A stretch of DNA of 64,000 nucleotides from Ceratobasidium sp. AG-K. Its lineage: Eukaryota; Basidiomycota; Agaricomycetes; Cantharellales; Ceratobasidiaceae. The stretch lies in assembly GCA_037039685.1 (NCBI GenBank), contig JAWNGF010000001.1:9672001-9736000 (forward strand), given 5' to 3'. Made by a program: the position numbers and the translations under genes. This document shows, piece after piece, positions 45,153 to 56,003 of this stretch; positions within the stretch are counted from its first letter, which is position 1, and every line of letters begins with the position of its first letter. The notes under the pieces are model-generated. The model saw nothing but the letters and a program-made list of their open reading frames with translations, ran no database searches and was not told the origin of the DNA.

Positions 45153-46686
45153 ATGGGGGTATAATAGGTCGGCTCACGTGCAAGGCAGTTAATTTGTATA
45201 CTTAAAGACTGGAATATCAACTACTTCATTTACTCTTATCTCCGAGTTTCTGAAGCACCTAATGAGTCGATTCGAGGTCGAAGTATGTACCTGGAGCGAA
45301 TTTGGATTTTATTGAAACTTGAGAGTAATTAGTTCTGCAGCGAGGTGCAGCAGCGGCTCTCGGTGCGGGTAATGATCATACCAACGCCTCGAGGTCGAGC
45401 AGTGATTGATAATATTATTCTATGTGTACATATCAATCGAGCCGGAATTACGAAACGCGTTTCGGTGGATTGAAAGGGGGCGGGCGCGCGCAGCGCGTGT
45501 ATCGGGCGGGAGAGAGGCGAGCGGAGCAAGTGGATGACAAAGCGACGCGAAGCGCGAGACGGAGAACGACGATGAGAGCGAGGAAAGCGAGCGAACACGA
45601 TGCGTAATAGCCGAGAGACACACGACAGGATCCTCGGCTCGAGAGAACCGACAGGAGAGACCGAGACGGGAGAGATCACACGAGGGAGACACGCGAGGGG
45701 CGAGAAATCTAAAAGACAAAAATAAACCTCAACTCGTTATGGTGAAATGAGCTGCTATTAAGTACCTAAAAAAAAAAAAAAAAACTAAACTAATGCGAGA
45801 CAAAGAAACTGAACAAACGGAGCCAGACTTACCCTCAACTCGTTATGGTAGAATGGGCTGAGGGAGTCGGTCACCCTGACTAGAGTTATATAACTAAATA
45901 TGACTAAGCAATTATCTACACTACGAATGTCCATGTCCATGTCCGTGTTCTCCCTCGCTCGCTCGTCTCGCTGGCGTTACAGGATACTCTTCCTCGTATC
46001 TGCTCGCCTCTATTGCTCTAGGATCAAGGTATGGCTTACGGCCCCGATTCGTATGGATGACAGGTCCAATGGGATTGGCTCTCGTGTGAACAACCGGTGC
46101 TTGGGAAATTTGTCGAATTAAATAATGGCCTTTCGGAAAGCGCGGGGAAGCTCGGCTTCGCCTGAACTAAACTAATGAATTAGCGCGTTTACTATTAAAT
46201 TTGAGTTTACGAACCGACATCCTCCCCCATCATGTGACACCCGCCCGGAGACCATCGTCGTGAATGTAACTTTTGCGATCTATCCCGTCGTCAGAGTCAA
46301 GGCACCAGACGGAGCGAGAGGCTTTGAGCATACCTCATGGCGGTACCCCACGATTCAAGTTCAAGGCGGCCTGCAAAACGTCAATCGCTTGGTCGATTTG
46401 AGCTAAGAGTAACCGCGTTCAATCCCGGATAACATACCAATAACCTCAGATGCCCTGCCTCTTGGATTGCCAGCGAAAGCCCGTGTTGAATGCCACGCAC
46501 AGGCTACTAGACCGCGTTGAGTTCGGTCCACCAGGCAAACATACGGTATTTCGATCCCGAGTGCCCGTGTCGGGTAATATTAACCGTGGCACTGCTACAC
46601 CAGCTAATCTGTAAGCCAGAATTGGAGCGTGGGGCAGTCGAGCTGACGGGCCACTATGAGCTCTACGGTGTTCTCTAGTCAGAAGC
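45153..46686. repeat. repeat-rich, low-complexity region
   Basis: No gene. A purine-rich GA/CG tract runs from about 45470 to 45720. A 28-base direct repeat (CCTCAACTCGTTATGGT...) occurs at about 45727 and 45833, with three mismatches. An uninterrupted A run of about 16 lies near 45769-45784. ACTAAACTAATG occurs near 45784 and 46167. These could be ends or tails of a decayed mobile element, but no terminal inverted repeats were found. Confidence 0.45.
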
Positions 46687-47289
46687 TCAAAATTTTTGTC
46701 CCGGTAATTTCACTCCGCTTGATGTGGATAAAATGAGGGAGGGAGGTGGGAATACTGGCCCTGGAGATACGGGTAAATTATCTACACGCATAGTCTTGAT
46801 AGTAATACCTACTCGGACTATCACTCGTGGAAGGATACTGGCGGCTTCATGAGCTGCCTCGACGAAGAGATCCTCCGTATCTGCGAGCGAGTCTCTTACA
46901 AAGTTCCCACGGTCAGCCTTGAGGCGTGGATTAACACTGAGTGGCTCACATGTTCGAATGATCCAAGATTTGCGGCTAGTCAACAATACCCATGAGTCGA
47001 GGTCGAAGGTTGGTAATGGTATTAGGTTAGCTACGTATTGAGCCAGGACACTGAGATTCGACCCGTGCCCTTGCGAAGAATCGAGATCCGCAACCTCTCT
47101 GCAGAATCGTTTAGGCGCGACTTTGACCCCATGGTATGATACGGTAGAATTCACGGGGCTAATAATTGGTTTGAGATAATTAGGTATGTTGTGTATACAG
47201 CAGTTGGCCGCCAAATGCGAGCCTCCAATGGTCGACTGTGGAGGTGGAGTTCGAATAGGCTCTGGGACAATTTTCAAATCATTGATCAA
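46687..47289 (-). CDS. hypothetical open frame of about 200 codons
   Basis: An open frame ending at a stop at 46687. Its first in-frame start is a TTG, not an ATG. A possible acceptor (CCCAG at about 47266) could make it an internal exon with a GTAAGC donor upstream near 47325. No domain, signal or membrane segment is recognised. It lies alone in repeat-rich DNA and may be a relic exon or chance. Confidence 0.25.
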   Translation of the reverse strand: MINDLKIVPEPIRTPPPQSTIGGSHLAANCCIHNIPNYLKPIISPVNSTVSYHGVKVAPKRFCREVADLDSSQGHGSNLSVLAQYVANLIPLPTFDLDSWVLLTSRKSWIIRTCEPLSVNPRLKADRGNFVRDSLADTEDLFVEAAHEAASILPRVIVRVGITIKTMRVDNLPVSPGPVFPPPSLILSTSSGVKLPGQKF

Positions 47290-48109
47290 CCCATTTGCAA
47301 TTAATCGACCCCACGCGGATCCAGCAGCTTACTCGCAGGCTGTTGACCAAATCAAGTAAGGAAGTGTCGTTGCGTGTAAAATAACTGTTCTCTACCTACG
47401 GGTACCACGACGCTTACTTTCATCTCTCTACCATACTCGAATCGGTATTGCAAAACTGTGAATATCTAGAGGTGTGCGCTCGTTCCGATAATTCCACAGG
47501 TCGAAGCGGATTCGAGCAGGGAGTGCGTCTGAGCTGCACGCATACCTCAACCGCCTCTCCGACCAGGCACGATCAGTATTTTACCGTCTGTTCATACTGA
47601 GATTTATGTAGAGCCCCTGCCTCTGCACTAAGAGTTGAGTTGGCCAGATCCCCAGACTGGAAGCATAATTTCAAACTTGACATGTTCCGAAGATGATAAT
47701 TCGTTCGTACGAACTCCCGCCGCCAAACACCTTCTATACACAGCTACCAAAAAAAAAGAGGATAGACTAAGGTATATATTTCGCGACCAAAATAGGGCGA
47801 ATACCAGTTCTTTTAGGGGGTAAGATGGAGGAAAAACTCCGGGGGAATCCCTTCAGGATAACGGCGCCCGAAAAAGCGTGTAATTGGGATTGTAGCGCTA
47901 TCCATAACTAAAAGTAAGGAGTATACAGTAATCTCGAGGTGAAGGGGAAGACCAAGACTGGCAGTATCAGACGGCAAGATCCTGTCGAAGCCCGATTGTT
48001 GAAGCGTGAATGGACTAGCACCCGGATGTGACTAGTGGATATAGGCGAAACTCGAAATTAACTCAGGCATAGGAAGGCGCTGAAATGTCAAGCATTATAG
48101 CACTCTGTC
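47290..48109. other. intergenic region
   Basis: No gene or clear repeat recognised. Confidence 0.4.
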
Positions 48110-49690
48110 CACTTCTCCCCCAGATTAGCTAATGTCGAGTCTAAACGAGCCGCGAGTAGAAATGAGGAGAGAGTTGCGTGGGGTCATCAGTAAGTGACGG
48201 AGGTCGGGTGGGACACAAGCCAAGCCAGAAGACGATGCTGCGAGTCAATGACCCAGCCATCTTCCCGGATAACCCGTGGTTGCGCGGTAGCAGGAGCCTG
48301 AGTTACCGACTGGATGTTATTCTGGTTGAGCTCGACTAGAAACTTCAATTAGTAGATGAAGAGTCAAAGCATACACTGTGTGGATTCATCACACTGAATC
48401 GAAGTGACTTCATCACTGATTGAAATGGCCGTTTCAGTGCATAATGACAGGAGATTTTAGTGACGTATGAGCTGAATGCATGCACTTATGGGGTCCTAGT
48501 TGCCTTAAATAGATAAATTCGAATTATCATTGATCAGACCAGACCTCCGGTCACCCTCGGAAGCCTCCGCTCCACAGCAATCCACGACAAAGGCATTGAA
48601 TCCATCTGCCGCAGGGTGAGAAGCTACAGGAGTGGACTTGTTCCATGTGTCCCAACAGCGGATTTCCAACTGCCTCCCCGGTGTGCACATTCCATATGCG
48701 CAGTGATTGTCAACGGAGCAGGAAACAATGTGACGGCTATCTCGTGAGAAGCGTCAATCTATGAGCTCGGTGTCATACCCTCGTAGTGGGCTCAACAGCG
48801 CCCCGTCGGTTTGGGCGTCCCAAAGTCCTATTGTCTTATCCCACGAGCCAGATGCAATGCGGGTGCCATCAGGAGACACACAGACTGACCCCACCGCACG
48901 AGGTGGCCCTGAAGGGGTGGAAGTGCACACTACCTACTTTCGATTTCCCAGACCATCGCAGTCCTGTCCTCTGAGCCAGAGACGAGCCTTGATCCATATG
49001 GTGGGGAGCACACCGTTCGAACACTGTCCGTATGGCCCTTGATCGGCTCTGTGCGTTCCATAGCCGCATGGTCTCAGAGGGAGAGCTAGATGCGACGAGA
49101 ACCCCGTCAGGCGAGAAGTAACTGAAAAAACCTCCCCAAAGTGACCGGTCAGCGGCTCGCCAACCGGCTTGCCGCTTTGTTCATTCATAATCAGTCGGTA
49201 CTGTCGCTAGAGCCGGACACCACTTGCCCGCCATCAGGTGAGTAGCGGTCGGGGCGGACCCAATTAGTATGCCGCATGAACAGGCCAACACCCCGCTGCC
49301 CGCTCTGAGCGTCCCAGGTACATATTGTACTATCGTCGGAGCAGAGAGGATGCGGCAATCGTCGTGGGAAAAGTCAACGGATGTAACTGAGTTTGTATGC
49401 CCGCCAAGCGAGCTGTCTACTGCATCACGACTTTGAGCATCCAAACTCGAACTATTCCATATATGATCCTGAAACAATGCGGGAGCCGCCAGGAGAGAAG
49501 GGAACCGAGAGTACAGCATTTGTGTGCCCTCGAAGTATTAAAATACAATTCATGATGTCACCCCCGCCCCAGACATGTATCGTACCATCTCCCGATCCTG
49601 AGATTATACGCTTGCTATTGGGTGAGAACACGACAGAGGTCACTTGGTTGGTATCTCCTCGGACCAAGACGACAGTTATGGGGCGTCTGC
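48110..49690 (-). pseudogene. 5'-truncated NACHT-WD40 remnant
   Basis: Decayed WD40 repeats on the minus strand (for example VTSVVFSPNSKRIISGSGDGTIHVW at 49500-49650) match repeats 5-14 of the adjacent gene. The last part (48110-48310) matches its terminal exon. Frames are broken repeatedly, and the NACHT domain, N-terminal domain and first repeats are missing. It lies directly downstream of and in the same orientation as the second NACHT-WD40 gene, so it is a tandem duplication relic. Confidence 0.8.
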
Positions 49691-49894
49691 CATGCCCATG
49701 CTGAAGAGTTTGCAGTCACCTGTGCCTGCAAATGACTTAAATACTCTGTCTCTAGGAATTAACAGCCAGGACGAAGCTTATCAACCGAATATAACTGGAC
49801 AGGATCAACTTCTGGAGGCGTATCCAGGACTCAGAAATTACAGGCAATAAAACAGGAACTAAAAGATACCCCAGTCACTCGAAACAACTTAAAA

Positions 49895-52800
49895 TCAAGG
49901 CAGGTGGCTCTCCACCCACTTCTCTCCTAGCTTAGCGTGGTCGAACTCGAGTTGGAAGCTGCCTTCGGTGGAAATGAGGAGAGAGTTACGTGGGGACATT
50001 AACACATGGCGTAGGTCAGGTGGAACCCATGCAAGGAGACGATTTTGAGCATCAACTACCCAACCGTCCTCCTGGAGGTGCCAGGAATCAGCCACACAAG
50101 TGGTCAGATCATTTGACTGGATATCACGCTGGTAGGTTTCTACTATGAGCTTTGGTTAGCAGGGATACATCAAGATGGGTGTTCAAGTTATACCTCGAGA
50201 TCCCTGTACGCCGACTAGATCAGCCACATCCCAGACGCGTATCGCTCTGTCGTTGGCGCCAGAGACTATCCACCTGCCGCAGGGCGAGAAGCTGCAGTAG
50301 CGGATTTGTTCCATGTGTCCCAACAGGGGAATCCCAACTGCTTCCCCAGTTTGTGCATTCCAGATGCGAAGCGACTTGTCTACGGAGCAGGAAACAATAA
50401 AACGACCATCTGGAGAAAATTGTACGCCAGCGACCGTGTCACTATGGCCCTGTAGTGGACTCAACAATGCTTCCCCAGTGGCGGCATCCCAGAGTCGGAC
50501 AGTCAGGTCGTATGAGCCGGAGGTGATCCGAGTGCCATCAGGAGATATGTGGACAGACATTACCCCCTCGATGTGACCCTGCAGAGGCGGAAGTACTTGC
50601 TGCCTAGTTTCGACATCCCACACCGCCACAGTCTGGTCCATCGAGCCTGATACTAGTCTCGACCCGTCCGGCGAAAAGCACACCGACGGAACCTCGGCTG
50701 TATGTCCCTCGAGTGGACTACCGATGAGCTCGTGGGTCTGCGAGTTCCATAAGCATATCGTCTGGTCGGCAGAGCTAGATGCAACCAGAGTCCCGTCTGG
50801 CGAGAAGCAAACAGAAAGGATCTCGTCAGCGTGACCAATGACTGGTTCGCCGGCCGGGTTCCCGCTGTGTGCATCCCACCATCTGACAGTTTTATCTTTG
50901 GAGGAGGAGACAATCTGAGCGCCATCGGGGGAGAAACAGGTGGATAAGATCCAATCGGTATGTCCCTTGAGCGAGCTGACCGTTAGCTGCCCGCTTGCAT
51001 CCCAGATAGATATCGATTGGTCGTTGGAGCATGAAAGAATGCGGGAACCATCGTGTGAGAAGCTAACAGACGTGACTGAGTTTGTATGCCCGTCAAGCGA
51101 GCTGTTCGCCTCGTCGTGGCTGTGGCCATCCCAGACTCGAACGGTTCCATCATGTGATCCTGAAACGATGCGGAGGCCATCGTAGGACCAAGCAACCGAG
51201 AGCACGGTGTCCATGTGCCCTTGAAGTACCGCAATAGACTCGAGGTGGGTGTTCCCACCCCAGAGCCGTACAGCGAAATCTCTCGATCCGGAGACAATGT
51301 ACTTGCCATCGGGAGAGAACGCGGCGGAGTGCACATGGCCGGTATGCCCGTGGAGCAACTCGACGGTCACCGGCCCATCTAAATTGCTCCATAATCGCAC
51401 GGTGTGGTCCCATGAGCTAGAGACTAGCCGCAAGCCATCAGGTGAGAAGCACACCGAGTCAATACGAGCTGCATGCCCCTCAAGGGGTCCAAGTATCATA
51501 TTCCCAGTCTGAGCATCCCACACTCGTATGGTCTTGTCTGCGGATCCGGAGGCAATGCGAGAGCCGTCGGGAGAGACTGAAACCGACATTATTCCGTCTG
51601 CATGCCCATTGACCGGCCCAAGGATGATATCGCCATTATTTGCCCCCCAGACTCGTAGGGAATTGTCGTCGCCGCCCGAGACGAGCCGCGCTCCTTCGGG
51701 AAAAAAAGAGAGCGAAATGACATAGCTTGTATGCGCTTCAACAACTTGCCAAACTAGTTCTCCATCGGTTATGCCCCACATCTTAATACTCCGGTCTTGC
51801 GAACCTGTAGCAAGCAGTGTCCCATCAGGCGAGAATGCGACCGACCTGACAACATCATCGTGTGCGAGCGGACCTAGTACAGTGTGCCCTGAGATTGAGT
51901 CTATTACGTAAACTGATGGAGAGACACCGACGGCGATGAGTGATCCATTCGGCGAGAAGCAAACCACATATACTGTCTGATCAAACGTCCAGGTCGTCAA
52001 AAGGGCGAGACGCCGCCCGGCCATTGCGGTGCCTTGTGGCTGAACTCCCCCGCAAATTCGCGTCTGGTAGTATTGGCTAATTGGTGAGGATGCTGGCCAG
52101 AACGGGAGCATTGACGTATATAGATGAATCGTGCTCTGGGATACGGCGTGGCCAGCAAACATAGTCACAAACCGCCAAGCATCATGGGCGAGGACGATCG
52201 TCTCCTTTGAGCAGCCATTGGTCTATAGGGTCTGACATCAGCTCAAGCACATGCAGAAACTGAATCACCTACCATGCTCCAGCTCTCCACTCGCTGTGCG
52301 ATACTGGGACCGAGATGCATGCAGGAAATAATGTTTAGCACCTCCATCCATAAGAGCAGCCGGGTTGAAAGAAAGTCCCAAAGTCGATCCCGCATCTCCA
52401 CTCCGTTCTCTCCTAGCTCCAAGTGGGCGATCCAGTAGCGGCATGCGTAGAGCAAGTGTGGTGACTCGGATACCATCATCCTTGCACGGTCCTTCAGCTC
52501 TGGATCTTGATCATCACGAAGGTATGACGACTTGAGCTCGCATATATCAAACTGCGGGTTCTGAGTTCTGATTGTTTCGAAACATGCATACGACAGTCGA
52601 ACGTGAGTTGTTTGAGGATTGCAATGGAACGACGCTGACCGTCGGTGATCGAGAATATAGTCAGGGAAGGACGCATGCAAGGTGGTTACAAGTCCACCGG
52701 ACTCGGCAATGTTGAGCACGGATGATAGTCGTCGCAACAGAACCTCGACGTGTTTTCCGCTTTCCTCTTGGAGTAATCCGGCGATTGTATCAACAGTCAT

Positions 52801-54825
52801 TGGCTCCTGCGCGCATATAATTATATCGAGTATTATTTTCAGCTGCGTTCGTAGGGACTCTTCCATGCTCTCATTCTCGAACACCGCTCTGAGTATCGAT
52901 GTATACAGCTTGTCGATGGCATCTCCCTTGCTTCCCTGAGTCGTCTGGGATATGCCCAGTATCATGGCTAGGCGCTTTTTGTGTACCATATACTTGAGTC
53001 CATCGGTAATGTATCGTGCAGTAGTGGAAGCAAAGATAAACAGCACTCCAGAAAGGTCGACCAAAGCTGCAAGCTGAGCGGGTGTTATATCGACGGCTGC
53101 GAGTTCAGCTTCGAGGTATGTCCTAATGTCCTGCCTCACCGCTTCTACATTGACATTGTGTAGCACAAGTCTCGCATCGAGGCTATGCCCGACCCGACCC
53201 ATCATTCTGTCATATATCTCCGACTCGGGTCGACTGGAGAGCAAGAATCGAACTGGCAGTTTTCCGTTCGTGTAGGAAAGTAGAGTATCCAGGATCAAAC
53301 CAATGCTGTCCTCGCTATCGCATTCGTCCAGAGCGTCGATCACAACCACGAAGTCTGATGGCAGCGTTTTTTTCACCTTGTTCAATGGCTTGACCAGTAG
53401 ATTGTCGAACTGTGTTTTAGCACGCGAGTGTGAACATCCGGGTCTTCCTTCAGCACGTTCAATAGTTCATGGCAGAACGGAACCGAGAAACGGGCGAGCT
53501 GGTACGCAATACACGGAATAATCAGGCTGACGTCGCGGCATTCAGGTAGCAATCTCGAGCAGAAGAAGCTCGCGCCTAGCTCCGAAGACTTCTCCAGTTC
53601 GGCGCACAGACTACACGCGATCGTGGTTTTGCCGGTTCCGGCCATTCCGTTCATCCAGTAGACGTCCTTGGCCTCAGGTGACTTGTTGCGCGCCCATCCT
53701 AACAGCTTCTCGAGCTCCCGCTCGCGAGTGCCTGGAGTACACTCTCTTCGCCTGACCTTCTCAGACTCTGCAGAGTTATACAGCGCCGACAAGGCAGGTG
53801 AAAGCCTCTGCAGGCGTGTTTCCTATGACCTCGCTTCAGCATCGTCGTCAATCCGCCTGTACGTACATACCGTGGCTGATTCGTTTACTGTCTCCCACAT
53901 ACTTAGGTTTGTGTTAAGCTACCGTATTTCATGTCACCTCGCTCTGGGTCACATAAAAGGTACCTACGACAAGACGTTCAAGATGACCATGGATCCGCCG
54001 ATGACACTTGGCTATCTCTTCAGCGTCGTCCAATGCTTCCGCAAGCCGTTGCATCCTGGGTCTGTCGTATTTGCCTTCAACTATCTTCAGTTCCTTGTCC
54101 AGGCCACTATACCCCTGACTGTTAGTTTCTAACTCTCACATAGTAGAGGCAACTGACATCCACAGATTCTTTACGCTATTCGTCATCCCCGGACCCGCTC
54201 TATTGATGTATAAACCTGTGTCCTCGAGCAGTGACAGCAGCGTAGTGATCAACTCTTCGAACTCCTTGCGTCCTTGCGAGGCGGTCTATATATAGTGTTT
54301 AGTCTACCGCGGAGAGGGAAAGCACCTGAAACTTGCCTCGAATATCTGCATAAACTTATTGATGCCGCCGATGGCCGACTTGAGCGGTGGGAACACCTCG
54401 GAGCTTGATTCGAGCACCTGTAGTAGGATTCCAAGCCTAGAAGATGTCATAGATTTCGTCCTTTCGAATGTCGGCTCAGCTTTCTCCTCGTCGACAGTCA
54501 CATTTGGAGTAACTGGCTGGGGTGTGGGAAGTTCCGCTCGAGGTACCACGTTTGGGGCAGGGATGGCCAATGTCGGAGGCGTGACGCCAATCAAAGCAAC
54601 TGGGGCATGCAACGAGGGATCCGATAGAGGCACCTTGATACCCGACGTAATGTTTCCGGTGTCGTTAGGAGTCGGAGGCTGGGAAATAATACGGGGCATA
54701 GGGCTCGGGCTCCGACTCGGATGCGTTCCTTGCCCGGCGGAGGTTGAGCTTGCGTTAACCGAAATCATGCCAAGTTTCCGCTTCCATTGATCCTTTATGC
54801 GCAAGTAGTCATCTCTAAACGACAT
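49895..54825 (-). CDS. NACHT-WD40 STAND protein, second copy, one-base frameshift in NACHT
   Basis: Same seven-exon structure as the 15.4-kb gene (54337-54825, 54158-54285, 53968-54118, 53871-53918, 52273-53822, 50194-52222, 49895-50142). The N-terminal domain is longer and proline-rich (MSFRDDYLRIKDQWKRKLGM). Walker A is GMAGTGKTTIAC and Walker B VVVIDALDEC. Fourteen WD40 repeats match those of copy 1 in order. The exon sum is 4643, one base short of a full frame. The loss lies near 53415-53422, between Walker A and B, so as written the product would be truncated inside NACHT. Either it is a young pseudogene or there is a consensus error. The first intron (54286-54336) is GC-AG as in copy 1. 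Confidence 0.85.
54286..54336 (-). other. GC-AG intron shared with the other NACHT-WD40 gene
   Basis: GAG|GCAAGT to ATATAG|ACCGCC is the only phase-0 donor before an in-frame stop. It is 51 bases, also a multiple of three, like its 48-base counterpart at 15784-15831. Confidence 0.7.
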
Positions 54826-55119
54826 GGCTGGTAGTGTTTGACGGTTATGCTCGATATATCGTGATCGCTTGGTCGAGACTGTTTCTCCGGCGCTTAGATA
54901 ACAAGATCCATGCACCCATCAACTTGAATTACCGAATATTCCCATGATTCACGTGCTCGAGGTCTCTTCGAGTCCGCCACGTCTGGGCTGATCCAAGTCG
55001 TGAGAACCATGTCAGCAGGTTCAAAGCCGGCGTAATTTACAAGTTGGTTTGAATATACGACTATATTCCATCGGGACGAGTACTTATGGTTATGCATATA
55101 TAATATTAAAAAGTATGTA
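54826..55119. other. upstream region of the second NACHT-WD40 gene
   Basis: No gene. CACGTG at 54950-54955 lies 125 bases upstream of the ATG. Confidence 0.35.
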
Positions 55120-55760
55120 TTATAACACCTCTGGCCCATTTCCCCAAGCCAGCCATTGCGCCATGCTCAGCAAGAGCTGCAATCGCAGCATTGCGCTCCA
55201 TTTACATAGTTCCCGCGGCGGACTACTGTGTCGCCACTCGTTCATTGCCCACTCGCTTATGAGATAATACTGTAGATGCTGTATCGAGGCTTCCGAAAGC
55301 ATCCATACGAATTGAAGCACAACAGTGGGAGGCTTGGTTGTGACGCTCAGAGCTGGACGACCACTAGCTTCCTATACAAACCTTTCAGCAAGTTTGACTC
55401 ACTTCCCTCGCCTAATCCGGCGGCAGCGCCAAGAATATCCTACGATTGAATGTTAGCTATGATGGACATCAATACAATTTGCCCAGTGTACCTTTTCGTT
55501 GCACCCCGTCATCGGCTACTGAAGGAAGTCGTTCACGTCACCATATAATAATTCGGCAAAAACAAAGTCTACATCCAATGAGCAAGGTCGTTGAGGCTCC
55601 CAGGGCATCACGTACCTTTCTATCCACGAGCCAGCCGAATCCTACACCTTTCGTGGGAGATACGCTCGCGCCTGTAGCAGACGAAGAAAAGAAGGCCGAT
55701 CCCGTTGGGCTCGCGTCCAAGCGGCCGATATTAAAGCGGAAAAGAATGGATGGGATTGGC
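55120..55760 (-). pseudogene. C-terminal remnant of a sterol-glucosyltransferase-like gene
   Basis: Two decayed minus-strand stretches match the end of the next gene: KGVGFGWLVDRKVR corresponds to [14 protein letters not shown], and LQFVWMLSEASIQHLQ corresponds to [16 protein letters not shown]. Frames are broken and the catalytic domains are absent. It is the leftmost and most decayed of three tandem copies. Confidence 0.7.
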
Positions 55761-56003
55761 AGACGGATTCAGGGAGTTTACAGTGTCGAGTCATTCAAAC
55801 ATCGCCTGCTCCGATTGCCAGTTGTAGTAGGGGATCGAACCATGGTCCCCCTGGATAGTTCACAGGGTTGACAGTGCTTCAAGTCATATTGCTTAATCCA
55901 AAAGATGTCATGAATTTACATGTAGGTTCAAGTTCACGATGTTTCATTACATTCCATCAGGATGGATGCCCACGATCATACATAAATAAGATTCACAACT
56001 ATC

